Notes under the pieces: model-generated
The model's database searches: none
What the model was told of the DNA's origin: nothing
The model's input: only the letters and a program-made list of their open reading frames with translations
Part shown: one piece after another, positions 23,564 to 38,191 of the stretch
How positions within the stretch are numbered: the stretch's first letter is position 1
Layout: the number at the start of each line of letters is the position of its first letter
Assembly (NCBI RefSeq): GCF_963678975.1
Contig: NC_089276.1
Span: forward strand, 4,365,098 to 4,429,097
DNA: 64,000 nucleotides
Source of the DNA: Dysidea avara
Lineage: Eukaryota > Porifera > Demospongiae > Dictyoceratida > Dysideidae
Direction of reading: 5' to 3'
Translations under genes and position numbers: made by a program

Positions 23564-24985
23564 TAGAAAACAAGTTGATGTTATGCTACTTTTAAAAACC
23601 AGGCGTCCACATAGTTAATACTATCCCATTCAAACTAAACAGGTAATTATAAACAGGTAATTAATCAACCATGTATATAATTTAGTATATATCCATGTTA
23701 TTTTTAACTAAGCTAGATAATTAGATTTGTATTTTGAATTACATTATAATTCAGTAATTATATTGCTATGCACTACTAAGGAAACATAACTCTAACAAAC
23801 TATTAGAAAATGGTATGTATAATATGCTTTGATCTTCGGAGGATAATTAGGTCTTTAAAATCCACTAAGAGACCTGCTAGCAGGTTCTTAAAATGGTTAG
23901 AGACCTGCTAGCAGATAGACCTCACACATCACAAATCTCACTTTCGATCATTGATTTGCAATGTTCCCTCCAAGCATAATCAGGCTGATAGCCTGCAATG
24001 GGTGACCACTCACCCAGGCCAACAGGTGGTTAACCACTCTATTGTTTTCATCTTCTATTGAACAATACTAAATACCTAAATGGGTAAGCTTCCTTGTAGA
24101 AACGTTATTTTACGCTACGTGTAATGTGGGTGGGGTCCATATTCAAAACTGTGCCGGCTGTTCTTCCTTCTACTGTGGCGCCACTGAAGACACAACTTGT
24201 GACAATCATTCCCATCATATAAATCCACACAAGCTGCTTCTTTGACATATGTGCTCTTTACACTGCTGTGAGCACTGGCTACTGTTAATCCAAGCGCCAA
24301 CCCGGGTCGACCTTATCAATCACTGCCATTTCCCAGCCATGTCGGATCCAAGTCTAAGGCTTGTGAACTTGTAAAAGGAAGCAGTGCGAGCTTCGATTTT
24401 TTCAGGGCAAAAGCATGTTCAGTCTTCCGCAATTATTTTAACAGCGTGTGACGATTTCAGAACAACATATAACCCAGTCCCACAATGACTTCACCTATAT
24501 GCCCATATAAACACTGATAAATTTTCTAAGTCGGTCACCATGCCTTTGGATCTTTGTGGGTTTTTAAAATCCACAAAGATCCTCGTGTAGATTTCTAACC
24601 TATACTTTTAAAAAGCAAATTACGCACAGAAGTATCTATCAACTGCTTTAGTGTGTTTAGTTTTCTCATGTGAGTTGTTTAGACTCGAGGGTGCCCTTCA
24701 TTTTTGTTTGCGTAAGTACAAGACACAAATGTACCCCCCTTTCTCCTCGAAGGAATTCATATGTCTGGTATCCTACAAAGTCTAATGCTGTTTTTCAGTT
24801 GTATTACATTCATATAGCCCATTAGGAAAGTTGTTCACAACATGTTCTTTAACCTATTTAACTCGAATTTCTGACCTCAGCATAAAGCTTAGTTTCTTGA
24901 AAGTGTAATACAATGTTCACAAAGCCTTCAATTAACATGTGCAGGCTGCTTTTGACACAAAATTGTTTGCTCACATGGGCAAAAT
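23564..24985 (-). repeat. Dispersed repeat Z, interrupted copy
   Basis: 23564-23785 matches 10140-10395 and 24590-24985 matches 9760-10170, both as reverse complement. The central part (23790-24590) is unrelated. It holds palindromic words, such as GACCTGCTAGCAGG near 23872 and a hairpin of TCTTTGTGGGTTTTTAAAAT type near 24550. Confidence 0.6.
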
Positions 24986-25281
24986 GACAGACTCGCACAC
25001 AAATTTAAATTACAGTAATCAGCCTTCTTCGGTCGGCTATGGAGCGTGTACCTGGTAAAAAAGTCACCTACAACTGCAGATATGCTGGCTAGTACAACAA
25101 AAAGTTATAGAGCACTTACAGGTGATGATGCTGAGTGGGTTATTAATAACTACACAAGAGGTGACAATATGAGGTAAGCCCTTTGCTCTTTAATAAAGTC
25201 TGTAGCATGCTGTACATTTATGGTTTAATCATCACCTCTTGTAAAATCTTGTGTTGTCATTAAACACTAATCATCACTCAC

Positions 25282-26117
25282 CAGACTCTGGGATTGGTAG
25301 ACAAAAAAGGCATAAGAATTACACCAGACACTTCCAGAAGGGGCCCTTATAATCTCTAATTGATAAGTGCCACCACTAAGAAAAGGGTCTCGAAGACAAG
25401 AGTACATAGCTCGTAGTAATTCTTCCAACTGTGCAAGGCTCTTTGAATCTTTGGAAATCACCACAGCCATTCTTCATATAATGACAAGAGTAAGCCCCTT
25501 ACCTGTCTGAGTGTATCACCATACTCGGTCTTCATTCCTGATCTACTAACAGAATCTTATACTCATGAGAATACAGAAAGTCATGTGTGTTAAACAACAT
25601 GATGTGTGATCATGCATCAACATAAATCACTATTGTAGGCACCATAAAATGTGCTTCGTCAGCTAATGAAATACTGATATCACTAAAGGATGAAAATTAC
25701 ACTTTTCTTGGGGCTTCTAGCTATGTCCTCTGGGCATATCAACAGGTTTGCCTGCCCTGCATCATCACATTTCATGACTATCAACAGTTATTTCAAATGA
25801 AACAAGAGCGCTGCACAAAGTGACTTCAAATACATACGGTAGAAGTCACGAGACTAATGCACCTCAGGTGGCGCGCGAGACAGCCTTTTAAATTTTATTA
25901 AATTAAAACAGCGCCATTCTGACGCCGTCAGTCAATTATTGCACGAGGTGTAAAATATTACTAGTATACATACAATCAGAGACAAAGAGCAGTGGGTACA
26001 CACTACCGCAATGTATAACAACAACTGACAACACAAAACAACACACGCAAGCAACTCATTACCTGCTCTAATGGCGAAGACCACAAGAGGTAAAAGAAAC
26101 CTCGAACGCCAACCCAT
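25282..26117 (-). CDS. Candidate small secreted protein, 3 exons
   Basis: ATG at 26115-26117 opens MGWRSRFLLPLVVFAIRA, a strong signal peptide, ending at donor GCAG|GTAATG (exon 26063-26117, phase 1). Exon 25503-25555 fits in phase and reads DSVSRSGMKTEYGDTLRQ before GTAAGG. A 74-nt intron leads to exon 25282-25428 (phase 0): LEELLRAMYSCLRDPFLSGG, TYQLEIIRAPSGSVW and NSYAFFVYQSQSL before GTGAGT. The three exons join in frame (85 codons). Further exons are expected; I could not fix the 3' end. A TATA-like box lies at 26178-26185. No family is recognised. The exon model is my inference from splice signals. Confidence 0.45.
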
Positions 26118-26177
26118 TATCGTTTTTCACGCAGAAGTAGGCTCCTCTTTCTTTCTCCGAACTAAGACAATGATACG

Positions 26178-26185
26178 CTATAAAA
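26178..26185 (-). promoter_or_regulatory. TATA-like box
   Basis: TTTTATAG on the minus strand, about 60 bp upstream of the candidate start codon at 26117. The position is compatible with a promoter for that small gene. Weak evidence alone. Confidence 0.3.
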
Positions 26186-26817
26186 TGTTTCCACGCAGTG
26201 TTCCACTTACGGACACAATGTTGACCACAACGTGACCACCAATGAGATCACGAGTGAAGTAACAAAATGGGCATTATTTCGAAACATAAGCGTCAATCGT
26301 TGATGATTGTTCCTGGTGGTCATATGGTTTACGTACGAACAACTTGTAAGTTAAATGCAATCTTAGAAAGTTAACTTAAAAACTGAAAGCTACTTTTGTC
26401 TCACGTGATCTACTACAGTCCCCAGAAGCAGATATTTATAAACCCCTATGCTAGAGGCTTACATAATATGGAGGGGTGCTATGTATGCCGTGGGTGGTGC
26501 TTGAAAACTGACCCTGGACCATTGATATGATAAGTGTCAAATGGTACACCAATGGTGTCATGTGGTGTGCATGTATATGACAAACAGGTCATGATTATTT
26601 ATGACAGGCGTGGAGGGGTAACTCCTAAACGCATAATCGTAAAGCTTTCTAGTCACGTACGTAGCTATAATCTCACAGATCTAGCGCCGGACCACTTTTT
26701 TGTATGTGGTATGCATGTACAGAGATGAGCAAACTGCCAGCCTCAAGTTTATTTTAGTTGTGTGTGTTTTTATATGCCATGATGTGTAGTGTATTTAGAA
26801 GATAAGAACCATGTGGC
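26186..26817. other. No recognised feature
   Basis: Upstream region of the minus-strand candidate gene. Short plus-strand frames have no recognisable content. Confidence 0.35.
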
Positions 26818-27090
26818 ATTATTATTATTATTATTAGTGCTTTACAGTGACCAGCACTGAAGGTCTAACAGCAACATGTGCTGCAGCCTTAGGATTACCT
26901 AACCTACAAGGACTTAGACCTAGTGACTTGACATAGTGACTTGACTTACTGACTGAATAAGGTGTAACAGAAAAGGGGCCAAAGTAAGGAAAAAAATCCC
27001 TCCAACCCCAGGATTCGAACTGCAGGTCACCCAATGTCTAGTCGGGGCCACACTCAGTCTTCCTCCAGGAGGGATGGATTTTCTTCCTTA
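26818..27090 (-). mobile_element. tRNA-related SINE, fuller copy
   Basis: Read on the minus strand, it has a B box GCAGTTCGAATCC (27011-27023), a body with GTTACACCTTATTCAGTC and CTGCAGCACATGTTGCTGTT, and an (AAT)n tail at 26818-26836. The A box is not clear. Pol III-type internal promoter and tail fit a SINE mobilised by a LINE. Confidence 0.75.
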
Positions 27091-27093
27091 AAC

Positions 27094-27283
27094 TTAAAGT
27101 ATTTATTATTAGTGCTTTACAGTGACCAGCACTGAAGGTCTAACAGCAACATGTGCTGCAGCCTTAGGATTACCTAACCTACAAGGACTTAGACCTAGTG
27201 ACTTGACTTAGTGACTTGACTTACTGACTGAATAAGGTGTAACAGAAAAGGGGCCAAAGTAAGGAAAAAAATCCCTCCAAATG
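27094..27283 (-). mobile_element. tRNA-related SINE, 5'-truncated copy
   Basis: Almost identical to 26830-27000 but lacks the B-box head. Its ATT-type tail abuts the 5' end of the preceding copy, so two SINEs sit head to tail. A third fragment is at 15590-15665. Confidence 0.75.
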
Positions 27284-27504
27284 AACTCTGATAGGAAATT
27301 TGATTGGTTCTATTAAAAGGAATGCCAAAATGCAGGTTGTGTCCACGAGTACTTGTTGAGGATAGTAAGAAGACTATGAAAATTTGTACATGTTTCAACT
27401 TATCCTATGTGAGTAATGGCCACTTTAGGCATTGAAGCATACATGCTAGAATGGCTTTACATCCTGATGTGAATAATGGGTGTCAATAGCCATAAGCCAA
27501 TAAA

Positions 27505-27850
27505 GCCAGGCAAAGTAGATTATTTGTTTCTCATCAGCCTCCTGCTTCTGCCAAAACACCTTTCATTATTACATTCTAGTATGACATGCCCCCTGTTTCG
27601 TGTGTGATCTTAACACACGTGATGCACCTTGTGTTAACAATGGCATTTGTTTGTCTCGTTTGTCTCACCACTACTGTAGATGGGCAGCTGTGTAAAAATA
27701 ATATGGTTGGTATATCATGACGTGATTCTAGTAATATATGGTATAAAAACAAATTTTTAAAATAATTAATTAACATTATGTCATAATGATTGCCCGCCAC
27801 ATCAAATTGAGGGAGTGGCTGATGAGAAACAAGGAATCTACTTTGCCTGG
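27505..27850. mobile_element. Foldback with 33-bp arms
   Basis: GCCAGGCAAAGTAGATT plus TTGTTTCTCATCAGCC (27506-27541) is inverted at 27814-27850 with two mismatches. Weaker pairing extends outward. This is likely a MITE. The plus-strand frame starting at 27815 begins inside the right arm and is not taken as a gene. Confidence 0.6.
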
Positions 27851-28019
27851 CCTAAAATATGGCATTTAAATGTATTACATTATGGACAAAGCAACAAACA
27901 ATTAAAGCAAAGCTCATATCCAAATGCTGGTCAAGACTTTCTTAATTGGGGGAAGGAGCTCCTACTGATTTACAACTCTATTTGTCAGTCTTGGGATGAT
28001 CCTACAATGCTGCTTAAAT

Positions 28020-30560
28020 ATTCTTTGATCATGACCTCTATGACACTCTTGAAGGTGAAAAATTGATCTGGTAAGACTCTGTTCAGATGGTTAACCAACT
28101 TATACACATCTATCTAATCTCTTCTTTGTCTCTCTTGTTTCCTATGGTTCGTAATTGAACTAATTCTGGAACTAACTTTGTGGCATCTGCTCTAGTTTAT
28201 CTATGTTCCTTGCTAAATACAGATTACAAATGGAACACAATATTCCAAATGTGGACAATGTAAGTTTTGTGCATTCTTTAGTCAGGTGGGTAAAGGTCCT
28301 TTTTGTTAACCCAAGAGATTGCACAGCTTTAGCAGACGCTTTATCACATTGTAGTGTAAAGTCAGGCTTGGATGTTATCCATGCAGACTCCAAAATCCTT
28401 CCCTGATGGAACAATGTAACGTCAAGCTTAGAATTAGACCTGTTAATTGTCATCCATATAATATTCATAAGGTGAAGCCGAGTACCATACTTTAAATATT
28501 TGCACTTATAACAATGTTAAAATGTAATAACCATTCTTTGGCCAACTACAAAGTTTATCCAAATCATTCTGGAGCATAACTTGTTATCTGTGATTAAATC
28601 TTGATATCATCAGTTTATCTATATAGGGATATGCATTAACATAGGAGTCTTAACACATATTTCTTTGAAACACAGGAGTTACGTTTGCCAATTTCCAATC
28701 ATGGGGGGGTTGGCCTAACTGTAATGATTGGTTGTAGAGCAAACAAAGAGGCTTACACAAGCAGGCCTTTGGCTTTGGCGGGGTTAAGTTTTGAAAGTTT
28801 ATGATACACCAGGTAACACTGAACAAAATCACAGTTCACATCATTAACTTTACTAGGAAAATTTGGTAGTTTTTGAAGGTCTTTATGAATGAAAACTGAT
28901 GTAAAGAAATAGGCCAGAGATTTGGTGTATAGCTGTCGATCCATCAGGTCAAGTTGAGCTGATGAAATGCTGAATTTCTTGCTTTTGCCTAATGTACTTA
29001 TGCAGCCATTTTAAGATTGGATTGAAGGTCAGATAATTGAAGATTCATGATCAGTCTTGGCTCTCCAAATAACCTGTTTAACCTTATTTCTCAGCTTCTG
29101 ATAGCTTCAAACCAACTAGGTCAAGATTATTTATCTTGTATTCACTTCAGATCCGTAAAATGATAGAGGATAGCAATATTAACCACCTGTGTCCCTGCAA
29201 TGGTATTGACCATGAAGTTTTATTGTGGAATGTATAAATTATTTGCTATAGTGGTATAGTTCTGAAAGGAATTGAATTACCCTAACACCAATATACCAAC
29301 AATGAATAAGTACCTTATCAATATTGACTGTTTTATCTAGCAGCGATGTAAATGATAATTGGCTTATCCTTAAGAAGAAGAACATCGTATTAGATGTCCA
29401 TGCAAAGTAAGTTTGTTCCTTGTCAGCATAAGTCAAACAATAAACCAGCACGGCTCAAGAAGAGCATTTAAAAAGAAATAAAAATCCATCTTCAACAGGC
29501 TAGCAGATAGTGATTGGTCACCTTCAGGGATGTTGATGTAGCACAATTTAGATGGAGTTTGGTGAAAGATACACAACACTATTTCTTAATTGGATGGTAC
29601 AGCTACATCTGATGTAGCATGTGTTGTTGTCATCTATCATACCTATATAAGCCATATCTCAGCATCACCAACAGAGTCTTTACACCATGTTTTGGTGATA
29701 GCAACTGTCATAGGTTTGTAAGAATATGCCAAACTTGCAAGTTCACCAATTTTATTCATAATACTTTGTGCATTAATCAGTAGACCAGGAAAATTAAAAG
29801 CAGAGTTATGGGAGGGGTCATTATGTAAAAAGATAAGTTTGGAATATAATCGTAGGGTTAGTGTTAATATCAGTGACATGGGAGAATCTTATTCAATTCT
29901 TTGAGCTTCATATGCAGTTGGTGATTTGCCTCTCTCTGTTAGATCCAAGGTTATGTAAATTTTATGATAAAAGCTTGAAGGGTTGGCCTTCCATAGATTT
30001 GTACAGTTGCGGTGAATAAGTCCATGCTTTTGTCTCAACAGTGTCAACAGTAACTTTAGTTTTTCCAATTTCTTTCCAAGACTAATGGCCTTAGTTACAG
30101 TGGCCTTTGCTCACAGTAAGTTATTAAAATGTCAGTAGCATGCTTTATATCTTCAGACTTTTAGAAGTTGATCCTGCAAGATTATATAGGCTATCAACTT
30201 GTTATCCTCAGCTATAAGTGTAGTGGTTTGGTTTCAGGAGTGCAGAACATTTATGACACTTGGAAAGTTAGAGTGTTGATTCTTTTTTAAATTCTTGTTG
30301 TTTAGATTCAACATCTGCATCCGAGCTTGGTTTTCAAGTTGACTTTTTCTCAGGCAAGCTTTCCATCAAGATTGGTTGATGTTTCTGTCATCAAAATGTT
30401 CAAGGACCTCAGATGCACATGTGGCACAGAGGAAAACTAGTCTTTTGCTAGACTTATATATAGCATGGTACATTCTTCCATACTTATTTTAGCACACTCA
30501 CTGTGCCCCCATGAACTGCACCACTGACACAGTCTACTACACTTATCTTCATCTTTAACT
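28020..30560 (-). pseudogene. CR1-like LINE, heavily decayed
   Basis: Scattered frames follow LINE order on the minus strand. At 30560-30400 there is an ORF1-type PHD-like finger (CSRLCQWCSSWGHSECAKIS, then VFLCATCASEVLEHF after a frame change). At 29879-29643 an endonuclease start reads LLINAQSIMNKIGELASLAY, then ITKTW. At 28944-28650 reverse transcriptase has KLNPAKAKG and PPHDWKLANVTPVF. At 28468-28020 the C-terminal region reads NLYLARNIDKLEQMPQ, then VYKLVNHLNRVLPDQFFTF. Catalytic YxDD was not located. Many stops and shifts are present and it is an old dead copy. The clade is assigned from these motifs only. Confidence 0.7.
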
Positions 30561-33810
<3,250 letters not shown>

Positions 33811-34079
33811 TTAAAGTACTATTTCAGGTAACCAGACATGTAGGCATGTCCCCACAGGACAACTGCAAAAATGCAGCTGCTTCAACAATTTAGCAAGCAA
33901 ACAATAAATAATTAATAATTTTGCAGCTACTTAGTCATTGCCTAAAACAGATGATCTATCAACTAGGTAAGTAAAAGAAAACGACACACAGCATATGGGG
34001 TAGGATAATAGGTACAATCGGCCTAGAAATGATGCAAACAGAACAGCTAAATGTCAGTCATTATGTGGCTAGAAATTAG

Positions 34080-34268
34080 TCAAATCTTAATGCAAACTGG
34101 TGTTGTAGTACTCCATTTGCCATCTTTACATATTGCCAATGTGTTTCCATTAAGAAAGTAACCAGCATTACAGTTGAAGTTGATATATTTCTCAAATCCT
34201 CCCATCTTGATGACAAATTTTACTACCATTTACAGGAGCTTCTAATGATGGATGACATCCAGGAATCA
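34080..34268 (-). pseudogene. Sushi/CCP domain exon, frameshifted
   Basis: After acceptor CTGTAG the frame reads PGCHPSLEAPVNGSKICHQD, then hits TGA. In a second frame it continues FEKYINFNCNAGYF, LAICKDGKWS and TTTPVCIKI to TGA 34080-34082. The C-P-NG, F-C-GY, C-GxW and PxC spacing is that of a Sushi domain. One extra base near 34192-34198 separates the halves. Either a pseudo-exon or a sequence error. Confidence 0.75.
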
Positions 34269-35037
34269 CTACAGTTTATAAGAATACATTATTGTCATTC
34301 TATTCACCTACCTATGTACATGCAGTGTACATACCATTCACAGTTATACTATTCCCTGCAGTGCGTTGTATAATTCCAGCATTGTTTGTTCCCACACAGG
34401 TGTATACTGTAGTGTGGGGAAATGTAGTTGGAACATTATACAATGGTTCATTGGCAACACAAGACTGCCACTTTTCCACTTTATTGAAGGACTGGGTTCT
34501 CCCCTAACAATACAGTTCAACTGTAACAAACCATTAACACTAACTGTTTGTGGTGATGAAGGGTCAATAGCAACCTCTGGACCATCTATGTACAACAACA
34601 CATATAATATAATCATCAAAACAGATTACATTATAACTCACACTCTACAACAAGATTAGTATTCAGTTTAATATAGAAAGGTGATGGTTTGAATGCTTTA
34701 CAAGGTGTACTTTCCATTATCAGTGCGATTTACTGAATCAAACAACAACACTGACTGTATCTCTTTTGTTGTGTTGAGCTTTAGATAAACTAGTGCATCA
34801 TTTCTATCTGGTGTTAGTAGTTGGTTATTGTGATACCAGTTAACTTGTACAGGATGAGGAGCATCAATGTCATTGGTAGCATTACACATCAAGTTAACTT
34901 TTTTTCCTTCCAAAGTTTCAGTATCCTTAGTAATAGTACCAGTAGGAGGACCTATAAAACAAACAAGTACGTGCATATGTATACTGTAAAACTATCAACC
35001 AGGGGTGGTGGTGGTGTGTGTGTGTGTGTGGTGTGTG

Positions 35038-35128
<91 letters not shown>

Positions 35129-38011
35129 ATGTGCAGGGATGTATTTAGGGGGGTTTCCTGGGGGTTCAGGAAACCCCTTCTGAAATATTAACTTGTAGGC
35201 TTTCAGCAGGAACACACCAGACTATCACACTATCAAAGTTTTTCAGCACAAACACACAGAACAAATGGGAACAGGGCAGAGGCAGTGTGTAATAGGAAAC
35301 TTATACATTGATTCTTAAAAGTGCATGAAGGGTATGTGAGGAAGGTGTGTATTGAAAATCTTTATGAAGATCACATACTCTAATAGAGCAGTCAGATATA
35401 TTCTATCCTATCGATTTTGAGAGAGAGAGAGACGTCTTGTTTTATAAATTACAACTTAAGTGCAGGGGTCTAGACTCAGGGTACCATGCACTGGGCAGAA
35501 AGTACAGAGCCCTGGCAAAACTTACACTATTAAATTACGACACAAAAATAAGCATCAGATTTGCACCAAACTTGGCACATGATTGTGCCGCAATACATTC
35601 TAAAGTGTACCAAAGCTCAAGACAATCAAGCTACACATTTGCATTTTATAATGGTTTTTGTAAAGTGTGCAAAAAGAAGAAAATCTAAGCCCCCCGAGCC
35701 CCCTAAACAAAGAAAAAAAAAAATTAAGCTGAAATTTGAAGGCTTATATTTCCCAATAACCTTGCTCAAATTTGGTATGTGGGGTCCTGAAGGTGGAGGG
35801 CATTTGCAGTATAAAAATGATTCCAATCCGAGAAGGAGTTACATATGGACTTAAAATAATAATAATTATTATATTGAAACATTTTAGATAGTATTTCAGA
35901 CTATTTTCCTTTTCTCACAGTTTTTAAGATATGTGGTGTGACTATTCATAGTGATCGACTGCTCTATCTGGGTATCTTTGTGACAAGCACTGACAAATAA
36001 AGATGAGGGAGTCCTCTCATCCCTCATTTTCATTTCCACCACCAGTGTTATCTATTCATGACATTAAAAACTCACCATACACAGTGATGGTTACATTATC
36101 AGATAATACACTACCATCATCTTCTGTGATTATACTAAATGTCAGCTGTTGTGATTTTATATTCACTGCTCTATGAGAAGGTCTTATCCAACTATCATTA
36201 GATGACTGATACTTCTCCCACTGGTAATGAAGGGGACCTTCTCCGCCAGCTTCACAATGCATTACCACCTTATTCACAACACCTGCTCTAACTGTAACTG
36301 ATACTGGTTGTTTGGAGAACTTAGGAAGAACTAAAAGTCATACAAGTGTTTAACACAATATGTATAACATGTCTGACTTACTGTTTACATTGAGCCAAGC
36401 ACATTTAGTAGTGGTCCCATATTGGTTTTGTGCTATACAGCAGTATTCTCCTTCATGTGACATTTGAGTGTTGGAAACTGCCAAATGATAAAATGTTGTA
36501 TTTTCACCAATAAAATTTCTGTACACAAATGACTTTATTGCAGTGTTGGGAAGGCTACTTCCATCAAGTTTCTTCCAGTCATATACCAGTGATCCATAAC
36601 TTAATGCCAAGCAGTAAAAGTTAGCCAACCTTCCTGGTAGCACAGTAATGTTCCTTGGAAAATCAACTATTTCTGGAATAGGTACTGAAATACACGTTAT
36701 AATAATTACATCAAACTAAAGAGTTGATTCTATATACCTTGTATTTGAAGATTAGCATGGTGCGAAGTAGTCATTCCAGCTTCGTTTACAGCAATGCAGT
36801 AATATCTTCCACCATAGTACCCAACAGTTTTGGTGATTCTTAATATACTAATAATCTTGTTCTGTGATCTGGTAGTTTGTGTTGTAGCTGTTGATGGTAG
36901 CTTGTAACCATCTCTCCTCCAAGTGATTGTAATAAAACCAAAACCTTCAGCCATACACTCAAATACAACAGGGTCAAATACATTAACTGATGCATTCTTT
37001 GGGTGATTCAATATCAATGGTAGAGACACTACATTTGGAAATGTTGTACATTAATATGTAAATAAATTGTATATGGTTATACCTTCAATTGTCAGCTTAA
37101 AATAATCAGAACTAATTGTACCAGTAGTATTACTCAACACACAACGATACTCTCCAGAATCTTCTGGCATAAGATTAGTAATACTCATGTGTGATGTGTG
37201 TATTCCTTGTGCTCGTGATGGAAGAAGACCATTATTTCTTTCCCACAAATAATCAAAGTTGTTTTTTTGTGGCATACATGTCATTGATAAGTTAAAGTCA
37301 TTTACTGTCAAAGTCACTGCAGAAGTTGATATCACTGCTGGTTTTAATGGAACACCTTCAACATACAAAACTACCATAACACCACATGTATGCAAATGCA
37401 ATGAACACATACCAGCATAAAACAAATTTACCAATCTGGATTGTGTTGCTCTCTTATTAGCCCATGCTTCACAATAATATACACCACTATCCTTCATGGC
37501 TACATTGAGAATGGTGAGGTTACTAGTAGTAACATTGTGTGATGATGTTAGAGTAAAGTTTGACTTGTTAGCAATAGTTTTGTATGCTTCATTATTCTTA
37601 TACCAAGTGATGTTTATATGACCAAATGCACTAGCAGAACATGTGAACACAGCACTGAATGGAGCAGCAGCACTCGTATCAGTTGGATGAGTGATCATAT
37701 CAGGCCCAGGAACTATTTGGGTAATAAAAATGAACTTTGGTGATCTGTACACCACAACTCACCTCTAGCTACCACCAAGATAGTAGCAGGTCTTGAAATG
37801 ACTCTCCAAACACTATTACTAACTATACATTGATACTGACCAGCATCAGATGATTGTACATTATTAATGATTATATCACTTTCATTATAGTGAACAAGAA
37901 CAATATTATTATGAGTCCACTGGTACTTGAGGTTATCACCAACAGCACCACATCTGAGATATACATCAAAGTCAAACTCAACCATTTGACTATAAGGGTG
38001 TTGTACAATAA
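34080..38011 (-). CDS. Multi-Ig and Sushi domain gene
   Basis: Nine exons on the minus strand encode, in order, eight Ig-like domains and one Sushi (CCP) domain, one domain per exon. All Ig exon borders are phase 1. Introns are 50-66 nt except one of 1124 nt that holds repeats. Exons: 38011-37763, 37712-37413, 37355-37083, 37028-36738, 36684-36382, 36330-36076, 34951-34642, 34585-34335, 34268-34080. Such proteins are cell-surface or secreted adhesion or recognition molecules. A signal-peptide exon and any transmembrane part were not found, so the ends are open. The first six exons are fully open. The last three each carry one frameshift, and exon six lacks its second Ig cysteine. The distal part is decayed or mis-assembled. 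Confidence 0.8.
34335..34585 (-). pseudogene. Ig domain exon 8, one base short
   Basis: Begins DGPEVAIDPSSPQTVSVNG, with LQLNCIVRG and IKWKSG in frame one. The F-strand YTCVGTNNAGIIQ and the end NSITVNG lie in another frame. Exon length is 251 bp, one less than a phase 1-1 multiple of three, so a single-base deletion is implied between about 34430 and 34485. Confidence 0.75.
34642..34951 (-). pseudogene. Ig domain exon 7, one extra base
   Basis: Starts GPPTGTITKDTETLEGKK, with VNLMCNATN, VNWYHNN and FDSVNRTDNGKYT, then a TTG and TAA. Skipping one T near 34702-34703 restores the expected cysteine and leads to donor GTGAGT in phase 1. Length 310 bp is one over a multiple of three. Confidence 0.8.
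35014..35127 (+). repeat. (GT)n microsatellite in intron
   Basis: GT dinucleotide with three short interruptions, inside the long intron of the Ig gene. Confidence 0.97.
35410..35860 (+). repeat. Dispersed repeat W, intronic copy
   Basis: 35410-35580 matches 40600-40790 as reverse complement (GGGGTCTAGAC, GTACCAT, GGGC, AAAACTTACACTATTAAATT, GCACCAAAC). It starts next to the TCTAATAGAGCAGTCA motif at 35379-35394 and a GAGAGAGA tract. Confidence 0.65.
36076..36330 (-). CDS. Ig domain exon 6, second Cys missing
   Basis: Open, 255 bp, phase 1-1. First cysteine in KVVMHCEAGG and core tryptophan in LHYQWEKY are present. Where other exons have D-x-G-x-Y-x-C, this reads TEDDGSVLSDNVTITVYG: the F strand with its cysteine is absent, about a dozen residues short. 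It could be a deletion between two Asp-Asp-Gly-like words. The frame is kept, so the domain may fold poorly or be alternatively used. Confidence 0.8.
36382..36684 (-). CDS. Ig domain exon 5
   Basis: 303 bp, phase 1-1, acceptor TATTTCAG, donor GTAAGT. PIPEIVDFPRNITVLPG start, cysteine in ANFYCLALS, tryptophan in VYDWKKLDG, and HEGEYCCIAQNQYG with a doubled cysteine. N-glycosylation sites NIT and NTT. Confidence 0.88.
36738..37028 (-). CDS. Ig domain exon 4
   Basis: 291 bp, phase 1-1, acceptor AAATGTAG, donor GTATAT. LNHPKNASVNVFDPV, cysteine in VVFECMAEG, TITWRRDGYKLPS, and GGRYYCIAVNEAG. An I-set-like Ig domain. Confidence 0.9.
37083..37355 (-). CDS. Ig domain exon 3
   Basis: 273 bp, phase 1-1, acceptor GTTGAAG, donor GTATAA. 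Cysteine in LSMTCMPQ, tryptophan in DYLWERNNG and DSGEYRCVLSNTTG. Confidence 0.9.
37413..37712 (-). CDS. Ig domain exon 2
   Basis: 300 bp, phase 1-1, acceptor CCCAAATAG, donor GTATGT. PGPDMITHPTDTSAAAP, cysteine in AVFTCSASAFG, NITWYKNN, and DSGVYYCEAWANKR, with several N-glycosylation sites (NIT, NKS, NVT, NLT). Confidence 0.9.
37763..38011 (-). CDS. Ig domain exon 1 of cluster
   Basis: 249 bp, phase 1-1, acceptor CTTCCACCAG, donor GTGAGT. IVQHPYSQMVEFDFDVYL, cysteine in YLRCGAVG, YQWTHNN and DAGQYQCIVSNS. The open frame continues upstream through the acceptor to an ATG at 38081, but a preceding signal-peptide exon is more likely than that start. Confidence 0.88.
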
Positions 38012-38191
38012 CTGGTGGAAGATATGTAAGCATAAAATCAGTCACACAAAGTAGATACAATGCGTAACATTTATCTATCACAAAAATACTTCATTAATGT
38101 TTTCTAATAACATGAATTATTGAATATTGTACTGTACTATGAAATACTGTCCAACTGCTGTATAGTATAGTTGTAAATGTATACATGTTAT

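Noticed and set aside
25080..25173. Possible plus-strand exon (YRALTGDDAEWVINNY)
   Set aside because: It has a splice pair, but no partner exons, and lies just downstream of the minus-strand candidate gene. Kept out for lack of support.
27815..28066. 83-codon plus-strand frame
   Set aside because: It starts inside a foldback arm and overlaps the end of the decayed LINE.
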